Assembly (NCBI GenBank): GCA_019873685.1
Contig: JAIOAT010000007.1
Span: 1-64,000, forward strand
Direction of reading: 5' to 3'
From: Chloroflexota bacterium
GTDB lineage: Bacteria; Chloroflexota; Anaerolineae; Aggregatilineales; Ch27
DNA: 64,000 nucleotides
Shown: positions 7,978 to 17,424 of the stretch, in pieces
How positions within the stretch are numbered: the first letter of the stretch is position 1
Layout: each line of letters opens with the position of its first letter
Notes under the pieces: model-generated
What the model was told of the DNA's origin: nothing
Seen by the model: only the letters and a program-made list of their open reading frames with translations
Databases searched by the model: none
Position numbers and translations under genes: made by a program

Positions 7978-9275
7978 AGCGTTCGCCCCAGTTCCTGTAC
8001 CAGTTCCTGAGCGCGATCCAGCCGGATCGCGCCTTCGGCGATCATCGCCTCAACCACGCGCCCGATCAGGTCGCCGGTTGCGCCGGCGGCGATAGCCATC
8101 TGCCGGGCATGCAGACGCATATGCCCGGCCTGGATGCCAGTGGTGGCCAGGGCGCGGATCGCCGCCAGGTTCTGCGCCAGGCCCACCGCTGCCAGCACCT
8201 CGGCCAGTTCGCGGGAACCCTTCACACCCAGAATCTTCAGGGCTACCTTGGCCGCCGGATGCACCCGTGTTGCTCCGCCAACCGTGCCAACCGCTACCGG
8301 CAGTTTCAACCGACCGCGCAAATCGCCGCTTTCGTCGATCCACCATTCGGTCAGGCTGGTGTAGCGCCCGCCGCGTGCAGCATAGGCATGCGCCCCGGCT
8401 TCCAGCGCACGCCAGTCATTGCCCGTGGCAATGCAGACCGCGTCCATGCCGTTCATCACGCCCTTGTTATGCGTGGCAGCGCGGTAAGGATCGGCGGCAG
8501 CAAACGCATACGCCTCAAAGATGCCCCGTACAACCTCCGCGCCGGTCAGCGTCTCAGTCGCCAGCGCTGCCGCCGGGACGGTGCATTCCGCCGTAGCTGT
8601 GCGCCGGTCAGCCAGATTGCTCAGGATGCGCAGGTTCACCCGTCCACCGGTGGCCTTCTCAATCAGCGGGGCCAGCCGTTCGCAGGCAGTGTTGATCGTA
8701 TTGGCGCCCATCGCATCCCGTACATCGTAGATCAGGTGCACGATCAGCATCGGCCCGGCGGGTGTTTCCAGCAGCGGGCGCACCTGAATATCGCGCGCCC
8801 CGCCACCCAGCCCGACAATCGTCAGGTCGCAGCAGTTGGCCTCCGCCAGTAACGCCTCTTTGATACCGATTACCTGCCCGGCAGCCACATAGACATCCGG
8901 CACGTCCAGCACCTGAATCTGGCCGATCATGAGCGGCTCGTCGCTGCTGGTCACAAAGCCGCCGCCATCGCGGATCAGGCGCGCTGCGTAGCTCACTCCC
9001 GCTACCACGGACGGCTCCTCGATGACCATCGGGATCAGGTAGTCCCGGCCGTTGATCAGAAAGTTGGTGGCAATTCCCAGCGGCAGGGCGTAGATGCCGA
9101 CCGCATTCTCGATCATGTGGTCGGCCTGCGGAGCGCCCAGCCCACTTGCGCCCAGCAGGATCGCCTGCTCGGCGGCGTCCAGCGCAGCCCATTCGCTGAC
9201 CAGCGCCACGCGCTCAGCCAGCGGCCGCTTGAAGAACCCCGGCAGGCGCGAAGTGCGTTGCTGTAGATCGGACAT
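7974..9275 (-). CDS. mvaA: hydroxymethylglutaryl-CoA reductase, class II (degradative-type)
   Basis: MIENAVGIYALPLGIATNFLINGRDYLIPMVIEEPSVVAGVSYAARL; DAMGANTINTACE; ATGA-type overlap with downstream ORF at 7974-7977. Confidence 0.92.
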   Translation of the reverse strand: MSDLQQRTSRLPGFFKRPLAERVALVSEWAALDAAEQAILLGASGLGAPQADHMIENAVGIYALPLGIATNFLINGRDYLIPMVIEEPSVVAGVSYAARLIRDGGGFVTSSDEPLMIGQIQVLDVPDVYVAAGQVIGIKEALLAEANCCDLTIVGLGGGARDIQVRPLLETPAGPMLIVHLIYDVRDAMGANTINTACERLAPLIEKATGGRVNLRILSNLADRRTATAECTVPAAALATETLTGAEVVRGIFEAYAFAAADPYRAATHNKGVMNGMDAVCIATGNDWRALEAGAHAYAARGGRYTSLTEWWIDESGDLRGRLKLPVAVGTVGGATRVHPAAKVALKILGVKGSRELAEVLAAVGLAQNLAAIRALATTGIQAGHMRLHARQMAIAAGATGDLIGRVVEAMIAEGAIRLDRAQELVQELGRTL

Positions 9276-9349
9276 AGGCTATTCCCTCAACCAAGGTCAA
9301 CCGCCACAACAACATCCCGGAAAACCGCGTCCATGCTAACCAGCATTCG

Positions 9350-9393
9350 CTCTCAAAACCTATCAAGTACAGACTGCCAGAGGGGGTTGATAG
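9350..9393. promoter_or_regulatory. two related boxes forming inverted repeat upstream of HMG-CoA reductase
   Basis: 9350-9364 CTCTCAAAACCTATC; CTATCAA 9360-9366 / TTGATAG 9387-9393 perfect inverted repeat. Confidence 0.45.
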
Positions 9394-9411
9394 AAGCGGA
9401 AAGCAACGCCT

Positions 9412-10707
9412 TCAGGCGTGCTCGCCAGTCGCCACCTGGCGGTCAGTGGGATCATGCAGGTAGACAGCCACCTGCCACAGACCCAGCGCCGCCAGCACTG
9501 CTGCCAGCGCGAAGAGGCCCGCGTACCCAATCAGGCCAACCAGCACACCCTGCCCGATGCTCAGGTACGAGGCCAGCCCAAAGATTGTGTTCGACAGGCC
9601 AATGTACAGCGGCCGCCGATCTTCCGGCGGGATGTTCAACGTGAGCGCTGTGAAGCTGATCGAGCTGGCGCTGTTGTGCGCTGCCAGCAAGACAAATACC
9701 AGCAGGAACCAGACGAACGCCAGAGCGCCATCCGGATTGACCCAGCCGGCTCCCAGGATCAGCACAAAGACCGCCACGCCCAGCGCAGCAGCCAGGACAC
9801 CCAGCCGCTGGTCGCCGATACGCGCGCTAAGCCAGCCGCTGACCGCCACGGTCACCAGCCCGGTGACGGTGTCCGCCATCAGGAAGATCGCTGCCGCGTT
9901 CAGCGGCAGGGCAAACCGTGCCTGGGCATAGACGATGATCAGCGGTGCGGTGCCCGCCGCCAGCAGCAACGCGATCCGTCCCAGCACGTAGTGGCGGAAC
10001 AACCGGTCGCCCCGCCAGACCGTGCGGATCTCCTGCCAGCGTTGCCGCAGGCCGCCGCCTGCCGGCGCCAGCACCTGCGCCGGTGGCTCCCGCACGAACT
10101 GCATGGAGGCCACGCCCACCAGGGTGGAGAATCCTGCCGCGCCGAACAGCAGGGCGAAGTTGCGTGGAAAGGCCAGCGGGAATTCGGGGGTCAGCGCCTG
10201 ATTCACCAGCCAGCCAGCGGCCAGCGCCAGCAATCCGCCCAGTGTCAGGCGCCAGCTATACAGCAGGCCGCGCATACGCGGCGGAACCGTCTTGCCCACG
10301 ACCTCAAAAAAGGCTATGCCCGCCATACCCCACAGCAGCGGGTAGATCAGCAGGAAGAGAAACAGCACCGCGATCAGGGCTGTGGCATCAGTGAACACCG
10401 CTGTGCCCACCACCAGCACGGCCCAGATGGCCAGCCGGAAGGCGCTGACCGTGCGGTAGAACGGCAGGACGAGGGGCAACCGCTGGATCGTCCCGCTGAC
10501 CCACAGCTGCGAGAGCATGAACCCCCCGCTCCACAGCGCCATCGGCATCCCCAGAATGACCGGGTTATCGGTGAGCTGGGAGAGGAAGACTGTCAGCACC
10601 AGGGTCGGGCTGACCAGGGTATCGATGGCCCTGAAGGCGATGCCATTCAGAACCATCAGGGAGAAGTTCCGGCGCAGGTCAGGCCAGCTTGTCCAGCCGT
10701 TATTCAC
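9412..10707 (-). CDS. MFS transporter
   Basis: About 12 hydrophobic segments; no substrate-specific motif recognised. Confidence 0.8.
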   Translation of the reverse strand: MNNGWTSWPDLRRNFSLMVLNGIAFRAIDTLVSPTLVLTVFLSQLTDNPVILGMPMALWSGGFMLSQLWVSGTIQRLPLVLPFYRTVSAFRLAIWAVLVVGTAVFTDATALIAVLFLFLLIYPLLWGMAGIAFFEVVGKTVPPRMRGLLYSWRLTLGGLLALAAGWLVNQALTPEFPLAFPRNFALLFGAAGFSTLVGVASMQFVREPPAQVLAPAGGGLRQRWQEIRTVWRGDRLFRHYVLGRIALLLAAGTAPLIIVYAQARFALPLNAAAIFLMADTVTGLVTVAVSGWLSARIGDQRLGVLAAALGVAVFVLILGAGWVNPDGALAFVWFLLVFVLLAAHNSASSISFTALTLNIPPEDRRPLYIGLSNTIFGLASYLSIGQGVLVGLIGYAGLFALAAVLAALGLWQVAVYLHDPTDRQVATGEHA

Positions 10708-10878
10708 TGCGGTGTCGCTCCAGGCCAGTTGTCACAGCACCAGTGCATTGGTCACACCAGTCCAAGCCGCCAAGTGTAGCGCAGATTCGCGTGGCAAAAA
10801 ACTGGCCCCCGGGCTAGAATGGACGTGAAAAGTCGGGAATTAGTTACTTTTCCTGCCTGTGGCTTTCCAGGAGGCGAT

Positions 10879-11082
10879 ATGTCTTCACTGTTTATCCGGC
10901 GCGCGGTCGTGGCGGTGCTCTCCGTGCTGGCCGGCGTGCTGGGCACCTGGGTCATCCTGTTGATCCTGGGCACCGACTGGGCCGAATTTGGCATCGAAGC
11001 GCTGATCGTGGTGATCGCTCTGGGGATTGCCGCGATGATCTGGCTGGACTATTTCCTGAGCGCAGAGATTCTGCCGGAATAA
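10879..11082 (+). CDS. small two-TM membrane protein
   Basis: RBS AGGAGG upstream of ATG 10879; MSSLFIRRAVVAVLSVLAGVLGTWVILLILGTDWAEFGIEALIVVIALGIAAMIWLDYF. Confidence 0.7.
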   Translation: MSSLFIRRAVVAVLSVLAGVLGTWVILLILGTDWAEFGIEALIVVIALGIAAMIWLDYFLSAEILPE

Positions 11083-11108
11083 CCGCAGCCAGCGGCAGCC
11101 ACCGGAAT

Positions 11109-11147
11109 AGCATACCCCGCCGGTTGCGCTGAACGGCGGGGTATGCT
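11109..11147. terminator. bidirectional terminator-like hairpin, 14-bp perfect stem
   Basis: AGCATACCCCGCCG-GTTGCGCTGAA-CGGCGGGGTATGCT between convergent genes. Confidence 0.75.
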
Positions 11148-11176
11148 GTTTGCCTCTCGCTGGCCAGACCGCAGCT

Positions 11177-11572
11177 TCAGGTCGAACGCAGCCGGATTTG
11201 CTGTGCCTCCTGCCTCACCACGCGGATCAATTCCTCAGTGTCAATGTCCTTGAGGAGATACTGGTTGATGCCCAGGTGAGCAAAGCTCAGCCGTTCATCT
11301 TCGCTGGCAAAGCTGGTCAGGATCACGATCCGTGGCGGCAGGGTCATTTCCAGCACCTGACGGCAGAACTTCAGCGCGCCGCCATCACGCCGCTTGCTCT
11401 CCAGAATCAACACATCCGGATGCTGTTCGACCAGCGTCGTCATAGCCGCCTCAAAGCTGCCGGTAGCGCCGATGATCTGGATGTCCTGCGCCCGTGACAG
11501 GCGGAGCACCAGAGCGCGCCGGACTGCAGCGTTTTCGTCCACCAGCAGCAGGCGGACCGGGTCTTCTTTCAT
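11177..11572 (-). CDS. standalone receiver-domain protein (atypical; Glu at phosphoacceptor position)
   Basis: MKEDPVRLLLVDENAAVRRALVLRL...HPDVLILESKRRDGG...RIVILTSFASED...GINQYLLKD. Confidence 0.82.
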   Translation of the reverse strand: MKEDPVRLLLVDENAAVRRALVLRLSRAQDIQIIGATGSFEAAMTTLVEQHPDVLILESKRRDGGALKFCRQVLEMTLPPRIVILTSFASEDERLSFAHLGINQYLLKDIDTEELIRVVRQEAQQIRLRST

Positions 11573-11742
11573 GCGCTCTTCCCCTCGCCCCCGATACAGA
11601 TCACGGCCTATACTACCGTGCGGAAGCGGTACTGTGCCCACTATAGCAGGGGCCTGACACTGCCAGCGAGTGACGTTCTTCCGCGCCCAAGTTGACAGGA
11701 ATCATCGCATCAATCGCGCTTCTAGCGCCGTCTGCAGGTCAA

Positions 11743-12915
11743 TCATGAGAGAATCTGCTCCCGTTTGAATGGGAACAGGGCGCGGATGGTGGTGCCCTGC
11801 ATGGGTCGTGATTCCACTTCCAGTTGCCCACCAACGGCCTGCGCCCGCAGGGTCATGTTGGCCAGGCCGTGCCCCAGCAACCGGTCGATCTGATCCGGGT
11901 CGAACCCCACCCCATCATCACAGACCTGCAGGCGCACATCCCGCTCCAGCCGCTCCACGATCACCTTCAGTTCAGAGGCCGCCGCATGTTTGGCGGCGTT
12001 GGCCAGCGCCTCCTGAGCGATGTGAAAGAGCGCCGTGCTCGTCCCCTCGTCCAGCACTTCCTCAATCCCCGGCTCCACTTTGAGCTTGATCTCCACCAGC
12101 GTGTTGGCCCGGAACTCGTGCACCAGCTGGCGCAGGCTCTCACCGAGGTCATGCACCTTCATGCGCTGCGGACGCAGGTCCATGATGTAGTTGCGGATGT
12201 CGCGGATGGTCTGGTTGAGGGCGTCAATTGCGTAACGCAGGCGGTGGGAAGCCGCCTCAGGATCATCTTCCAGAAGCAGGGCGCTGTGTTCCAGCGTCAG
12301 CCCGACGGCATAGATCGACTGGATGATGCCATCGTGCAGGTCCATCCCGATCCGCTCGCGCTCCTCCAGCACGGCCAGACGGCGCACCTGCTGGTACAGG
12401 CGGGCATTCTCGATCGCCACCGCCGCATAGGAGGCCAGCGTTTCGATCAGCACCTCGTCGCCAGCGGTGAACAGGGTGCCATCCTGTTTGTCGCACAGGT
12501 ACAGGCTGCCCAGGACTTCGCCCCGCGCCACAATCGGCACCCCCAGGAAGTTGACCATCCAGGGGTGATTCTCGATGAAGCCCACCGAGTAAGGCGACTC
12601 GTGGAGGTTATCCAGCCGGATGGTCTCCTGTGTCCGCAGGATGTACCCCAGCAAGCCCTTACCCTCCGGCGGGTGGGCCATCGCCCGGCGCTCTTCTTCT
12701 GTGATGCCATCAGTGATGAATTGCTCCAGGCGGCCATGCGGACCGGGAACGCCCAGTGCCGCGTAGCGGGCGTTCACCAGTTCTCTGGCGGTAACGGTGA
12801 TCGTTTCCAGCACCCGCGAGAGCGACAACTCGCTGGTGATGGCCAACGCCGCCTTATGAATGGCGCGCAACTGTTGCCTGGTCAGGCTAGCATCCCTGTC
12901 CGTCTCAACAACCAT
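11743..12915 (-). CDS. GAF-domain sensor histidine kinase (HisKA_3/NarX-DegS type)
   Basis: ERERIGMDLHDGIIQSIYAVGL phosphoacceptor; C-terminal HATPase VCDDGVGFDPDQIDRLLGHGLANMTLRAQAVGGQLEV. Confidence 0.92.
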   Translation of the reverse strand: MVVETDRDASLTRQQLRAIHKAALAITSELSLSRVLETITVTARELVNARYAALGVPGPHGRLEQFITDGITEEERRAMAHPPEGKGLLGYILRTQETIRLDNLHESPYSVGFIENHPWMVNFLGVPIVARGEVLGSLYLCDKQDGTLFTAGDEVLIETLASYAAVAIENARLYQQVRRLAVLEERERIGMDLHDGIIQSIYAVGLTLEHSALLLEDDPEAASHRLRYAIDALNQTIRDIRNYIMDLRPQRMKVHDLGESLRQLVHEFRANTLVEIKLKVEPGIEEVLDEGTSTALFHIAQEALANAAKHAAASELKVIVERLERDVRLQVCDDGVGFDPDQIDRLLGHGLANMTLRAQAVGGQLEVESRPMQGTTIRALFPFKREQILS

Positions 12916-12940
12916 AGCCAGTTTGTCTCCAGGTCCTGCA

Positions 12941-13870
12941 CTATGACGCTGCGCGATCCCATTCCCACCGCAGCAGCGCCGCGAACGTTTCCAAGTCGGT
13001 GTCGCCACTGATCCGCACCCGGCGCAGCAGATGTACACCGTCGGTCGTATGCTCAATACCACCTTCAGTCACCACCGCCAGCCACACGCCATACTCCGGC
13101 AGGGCGGCAAGGACCGCTTCATCCCAGCGACCGGCCGGATAGCAAAACAGGTGGGCCGGCCGCCCCAGGTGTGCCTCGATGCTCTCCAGGCTGCCCTTGA
13201 TCTGGTAGTGCAGGAATTCCGCGTCCCGCCCGATCAGGCTGGGATGATCCTTGGTGTGACTCTCAATGTCAATACCTGCCGCCGCCAGTTCCCGCGCCTG
13301 TGCCCAGGTGAGGTAAGCCGGATCGCCTGCATCCAGCCGCGCCGTGATGACGAATACCGTGGCAGTGAAGCCCAATTCCTGCAGCACGGGAAAGGCGTGC
13401 TCATAGAAGTCCCGGTAGCCATCGTCAAAAGTCAGCACCACCGGGCGGGGAGGCAACGGCGTACCCCAGCGCAGGGCGAGGTTCAAATCGTACAGGCTGA
13501 TCGGCGTGTAGCCGCTGGCAGCCAGGTAGGCCATCTGCGCCCGGAAGTCTTCCGGCGTCACCGAGAGGTCCTGGCGATAGGCGTCGGCATCTTCCGGGGG
13601 CACACTGATGTAGTGGTACATCAGCACCGGCGCGGCAATCCGGCGCAGGGTGCCATCGCCCCCGTCGCCGGCCAGCACCTCTGCCGGGGAACGAACGCCT
13701 GCGGCGGGGGTCATGGCGACCAGCCCGCCGCTCGACCACCCCGACCAGGAGGCCGGCCAGAGCATCGCCAGCATCCCAACCAGTACTGCCACGGCAATCA
13801 GCAATGCCATCAGCAGAGCCGTCCTGAGCGGTCGCAGCGGCCTGTAGCGGGAAAGCTCGTTAGCGATCAT
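12941..13870 (-). CDS. polysaccharide deacetylase family protein with N-terminal TM anchor
   Basis: VLTFDDGYRDFYEHAFPVLQELGFTATVFVIT; ESHTKDHPSL. Confidence 0.9.
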   Translation of the reverse strand: MIANELSRYRPLRPLRTALLMALLIAVAVLVGMLAMLWPASWSGWSSGGLVAMTPAAGVRSPAEVLAGDGGDGTLRRIAAPVLMYHYISVPPEDADAYRQDLSVTPEDFRAQMAYLAASGYTPISLYDLNLALRWGTPLPPRPVVLTFDDGYRDFYEHAFPVLQELGFTATVFVITARLDAGDPAYLTWAQARELAAAGIDIESHTKDHPSLIGRDAEFLHYQIKGSLESIEAHLGRPAHLFCYPAGRWDEAVLAALPEYGVWLAVVTEGGIEHTTDGVHLLRRVRISGDTDLETFAALLRWEWDRAAS

Positions 13871-14010
13871 GATCGTGCGGTACGCCCCGCGCAGCCCGGC
13901 TGCGCTTCTGCTTCAACGAATACCTGTGGTACACTCAGTCCGGTTGGCCTCACCGGCCATTATACCATTTGTCATGTCTTTTCCTAACGATATTCCTGTC
14001 TTGAGGTCCT

Positions 14011-14667
14011 GTGCTGAACGAACCCGACACTCACGATCTCAACCATCGCAAGAATTCACCTCCGGAGCCACGCCTGACGCCGCGCTCACCGGCCTCCACC
14101 GAGCCATCCCCGGCCCCAAAACCGATCCATCCTGACGCACTGATGCGGGCGGCGATCGCGCTGGGCGCAGTGATGATCATTGTCGCCGTGGTCTGGGTCA
14201 ACGGCCTGCGGCGGGAGAACATCTGGGCCGCCCTGCGGCTGGCCGATCTATGGCAGGTCCTGCCGGGCGTGATCGCCGGGGCGGCCTTCGCCGCAATCGT
14301 CTGGCGTGTGGGCCAGCGTTTCCGCGCCACGCACCGGATTGTGCGCCTGATCGAGCAGACGCTTGATCTATCCGCGCTGCGCTTCCGGCACGTTCTGCTG
14401 TTCAGCCTGCTGGCTGCCATCCCGGAGGAAATGCTGTTCCGGGGCGCTGTCCAGGCCAGTCTGGGTCTGCTGACGGCAGCCGTGATCTTTGGCGTGTTGC
14501 ACGCTCTCACCCGCCTGTACTTCATCTATGCCACCGCCGCCGGCTTATTTCTGGGCGTCCTGTATTTGCTCAGCGGATCGCTGTGGATGCCCATCGGTGC
14601 GCACTTCGCCATCGATCTGGTGATGTTCCTGCTCCTCCTGCAGCGCCAGCGACATCATCCAGCTTGA
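14011..14667 (+). CDS. CPBP family intramembrane metalloprotease
   Basis: IPEEMLFRGAVQ (EExxxR), FGVLHALTRLYF, GSLWMPIGAHFAIDLVMF; probable non-ATG start. Confidence 0.8.
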   Translation: MLNEPDTHDLNHRKNSPPEPRLTPRSPASTEPSPAPKPIHPDALMRAAIALGAVMIIVAVVWVNGLRRENIWAALRLADLWQVLPGVIAGAAFAAIVWRVGQRFRATHRIVRLIEQTLDLSALRFRHVLLFSLLAAIPEEMLFRGAVQASLGLLTAAVIFGVLHALTRLYFIYATAAGLFLGVLYLLSGSLWMPIGAHFAIDLVMFLLLLQRQRHHPA

Positions 14668-14787
14668 ATCAGCCTCGATCGTCTACCCGAACCGATCAGT
14701 GGGTTGCCAGAGCACCAGAACAGGGTTAAGCTTTGCGCCGTTCCTGTACCTACTATATCTACATTCGTGTGAAGGAAGCGGTCAGCT

Positions 14788-15897
14788 ATGGGCAAAGTAC
14801 GTGTGGCCATCATCGGCGTGGGCAACTGCGCCTCCGCCCTGGTGCAGGGCGTTCATTACTACCAGAACGCCCGCGATGACGAACAGGTCCCCGGCCTGAT
14901 GCACGTCAACCTAGGCGGCTACCACGTCCGCGATATTGAGTTCTCGGCAGCCTTTGACATCGATATCGAGAAGGTGGGCAAAGACCTCGGCGAGGCCATC
15001 TGGGCCGGCCAGAACAATACCATCAAGTTCGCTGAGGTGCCCAAGAAGCTTGGTGTAACTGTCCACCGGGGCATGACCCATGACGGCCTGGGCACATACC
15101 TGGCCCGGAAGATCACCAAAGCTCCCGGCTCCACCGCCAACATCACCGAAATCCTGAAGGAAACCAAGACTGATGTCGTGGTCAATTTCCTGCCGGTGGG
15201 CAGCGAGCAGGCCACCAAGTGGTATGTCGAGCAAATCCTTAACGCGGGTTGTGCCTTCGTCAATGGCATCCCGGTGTTCATCGCCCGCGAGAAGTACTGG
15301 CAACAGCGGTTCATCGAGCGCGGCCTGCCTATGATCGGCGATGACGTCAAGAGCCAGGTCGGCGCGACCATCGTTCACCGCGTGCTGACCAACCTGTTCA
15401 ACGATCGTGGCGTCAGGCTGCTGCGCACCAGCCAGCTCAACGTCGGCGGCAACATGGACTTCTACAACATGCTGGATCGCTCCCGGCTGGAGAGCAAGAA
15501 GGTCAGCAAGACCAACGCCGTAACCAGCCAGCTGCCCTATGAATTACCTGAAACCGATGTCTACATCGGGCCGAGCGACTACGTGCCGTGGTTGACCGAC
15601 CGCAAATGGGCGCATATCCGCCTGGAAGGGGCGGCGTTTGGCGATGTGCCCTTAAACCTGGAACTCAAGCTGGAAGTCTGGGATAGCCCCAACAGCGCCG
15701 GCGTGATCATTGACGCTGTACGCTGCGCCAAACTGGGACTGGACCGCGGCCTTTCCGGGACGCTGGAAGCCCCCAGCGCCTACTTTATGAAGTCCCCGCC
15801 CGTCCAGTACCCGGACGATCTCGCCCGCAATTACACCGAAGCGTTCATCCAGGGCAAGATCGGCGCCCGAATCGCCGATCTGACTGATACTCAGTAG
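14788..15897 (+). CDS. ino1: myo-inositol-1-phosphate synthase
   Basis: [87 protein letters not shown]. Confidence 0.93.
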   Translation: MGKVRVAIIGVGNCASALVQGVHYYQNARDDEQVPGLMHVNLGGYHVRDIEFSAAFDIDIEKVGKDLGEAIWAGQNNTIKFAEVPKKLGVTVHRGMTHDGLGTYLARKITKAPGSTANITEILKETKTDVVVNFLPVGSEQATKWYVEQILNAGCAFVNGIPVFIAREKYWQQRFIERGLPMIGDDVKSQVGATIVHRVLTNLFNDRGVRLLRTSQLNVGGNMDFYNMLDRSRLESKKVSKTNAVTSQLPYELPETDVYIGPSDYVPWLTDRKWAHIRLEGAAFGDVPLNLELKLEVWDSPNSAGVIIDAVRCAKLGLDRGLSGTLEAPSAYFMKSPPVQYPDDLARNYTEAFIQGKIGARIADLTDTQ

Positions 15898-15920
15898 TCT
15901 CTACCTGACGGTAGAATCAC

Positions 15921-15954
15921 AACCGGGGCGTCCCCCCTGCGGGCCGCCCCGGTT
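15921..15954. terminator. terminator-like hairpin between convergent genes
   Basis: AACCGGGGCG ... CGCCCCGGTT (10-bp perfect) followed by TGCTTT. Confidence 0.7.
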
Positions 15955-15975
15955 TGCTTTCCCTTCGCTGTGACG

Positions 15976-17247
15976 TTAGCTGAGCGTGTTTTCCTGCGGG
16001 ATCAGGTCGAGCCGGTGGCCGACCACCTCGAAGGCCCGCAGGGCACGGTCAAGGTGCGCTTCCTCGTGAGTGGCCATGTAGCTGGTGCGCAGCAGGCTCT
16101 TGTTCGGCGGCACGCCGGGCGGCACAACCGGGTTGGTGTACACGCCCTCCTCAATCAGCGCCGCCCAGGTCAGGACCGTCCGGTACTGGTCGCCAATGTA
16201 AACCGGGATCACCGGCGTGTTGCTGGCACCGGTGTCGTAGCCAAGCTTACGCAGCCCGGCCCGCATATACTCCGCATTGTGCCACAGCTTCTTGACCCGC
16301 TCCGGCTCGTTCTCGATGATGTCCACCGCTGCCAGAACAACCGCCACATTCGCCGCGGGCAACGCCGCGCTGAACATCAGGGCGCGGGCATGATGCTGGA
16401 TGTAGTGGATGATGTCCGCATTACCGGCGATAAAACCACCGATTGAGGCGAAGCTCTTACTGAACGTGCCCATGATCAGGTCGACCTCGTCGGTCACCCC
16501 GAAGTGCGCCGCCGTCCCCCGCCCATTGCCGAGTACGCCCAGGCTATGAGCGTCATCAACCATGATTCGCGCCCCGTACCGACGGCTGATCTCGATGATC
16601 TCCGGCAGCGGGGCGATATCGCCGCCCATGCTGTAGACGCCATCCACCACAACCAGTTTCCCGGCGTCACGCGGCAACTTGCTCAGAACGCTCTCCAGGC
16701 TGTCGAGATCGTTGTGGCTGAACCGCCGCATCGTGCCCAGGGACATCATGCAGCCATCGACGATGCTGGCATGATCTTCCTTGTCGATGATCACGTAGTC
16801 GCCCTTGCCGACCACCGCCGTGATTGTCCCGACATTGGTCTGGTAACCGGTCGGAAAGACCAGCGCCGCCTCTTTGCCCACGAATTTCGCCAGCCGCCGG
16901 TCAAGCTCCAGATGCAATTCCAGCGTCCCGTTCAGGAAGCGGGAGCCGGTCACGCTGGTACCATAGCGGTCGATGGCGTCTTTAGCCGCCTGGCGCAGCT
17001 TGGGATGCGTGGTCAGGCCCAGATAATTGTTGGACCCGATCATGACCACTTCCTTGCCCTCAAAATACGCCACCGAGCCTTCCGTGTCACTAAGGGGCCG
17101 GAAATAGGGATAGATCCCCATTTCCATGGCTTCCTTGGCCAGGGTGAACTTGGCGGCCTTCTCAAAGATGTCGGCCAGTGGCACCGAAGGATCAGCAGGA
17201 ACCGACGCCTCGCTGGAATTGGCCAGAGTATCCAAAGAGTCAGTCAT
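15976..17247 (-). CDS. alpha-oxoamine synthase family PLP enzyme, serine palmitoyltransferase-like
   Basis: MGIYPYFRPLSDTEGSVAYFEGKEVVMIGSNNYLGLTTHPKL; VDDAHSLGVLG; MGTFSKSFASIGGFIAG (PLP lysine). Confidence 0.85.
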   Translation of the reverse strand: MTDSLDTLANSSEASVPADPSVPLADIFEKAAKFTLAKEAMEMGIYPYFRPLSDTEGSVAYFEGKEVVMIGSNNYLGLTTHPKLRQAAKDAIDRYGTSVTGSRFLNGTLELHLELDRRLAKFVGKEAALVFPTGYQTNVGTITAVVGKGDYVIIDKEDHASIVDGCMMSLGTMRRFSHNDLDSLESVLSKLPRDAGKLVVVDGVYSMGGDIAPLPEIIEISRRYGARIMVDDAHSLGVLGNGRGTAAHFGVTDEVDLIMGTFSKSFASIGGFIAGNADIIHYIQHHARALMFSAALPAANVAVVLAAVDIIENEPERVKKLWHNAEYMRAGLRKLGYDTGASNTPVIPVYIGDQYRTVLTWAALIEEGVYTNPVVPPGVPPNKSLLRTSYMATHEEAHLDRALRAFEVVGHRLDLIPQENTLS

Positions 17248-17424
17248 TGGGAAATGCCCCTTCCACGATGAAAGTCGCGGGGTCCAACCGCCGGTCGATC
17301 CGGCAGGCCAGCACCGCCGATTGATCAACCATGCATTGTACCAGCCTGCTGGCAAAACCGGTAATCAATATTGCACAAGTTGCGCTGTGAGCAGGCTTCT
17401 GTTCCGGCCTGCTCCACCGCCCTC

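Noticed and set aside
9418-10779. 453-aa + strand ORF
   Set aside because: Antisense to MFS transporter; Gln/His/Arg-rich artefact.
10827-10852. GAAAAGT...ACTTTTC 7-bp inverted repeat upstream of small membrane protein
   Set aside because: Short arms with a 12-nt loop; expected by chance in a 64-kb window and no second copy noticed.
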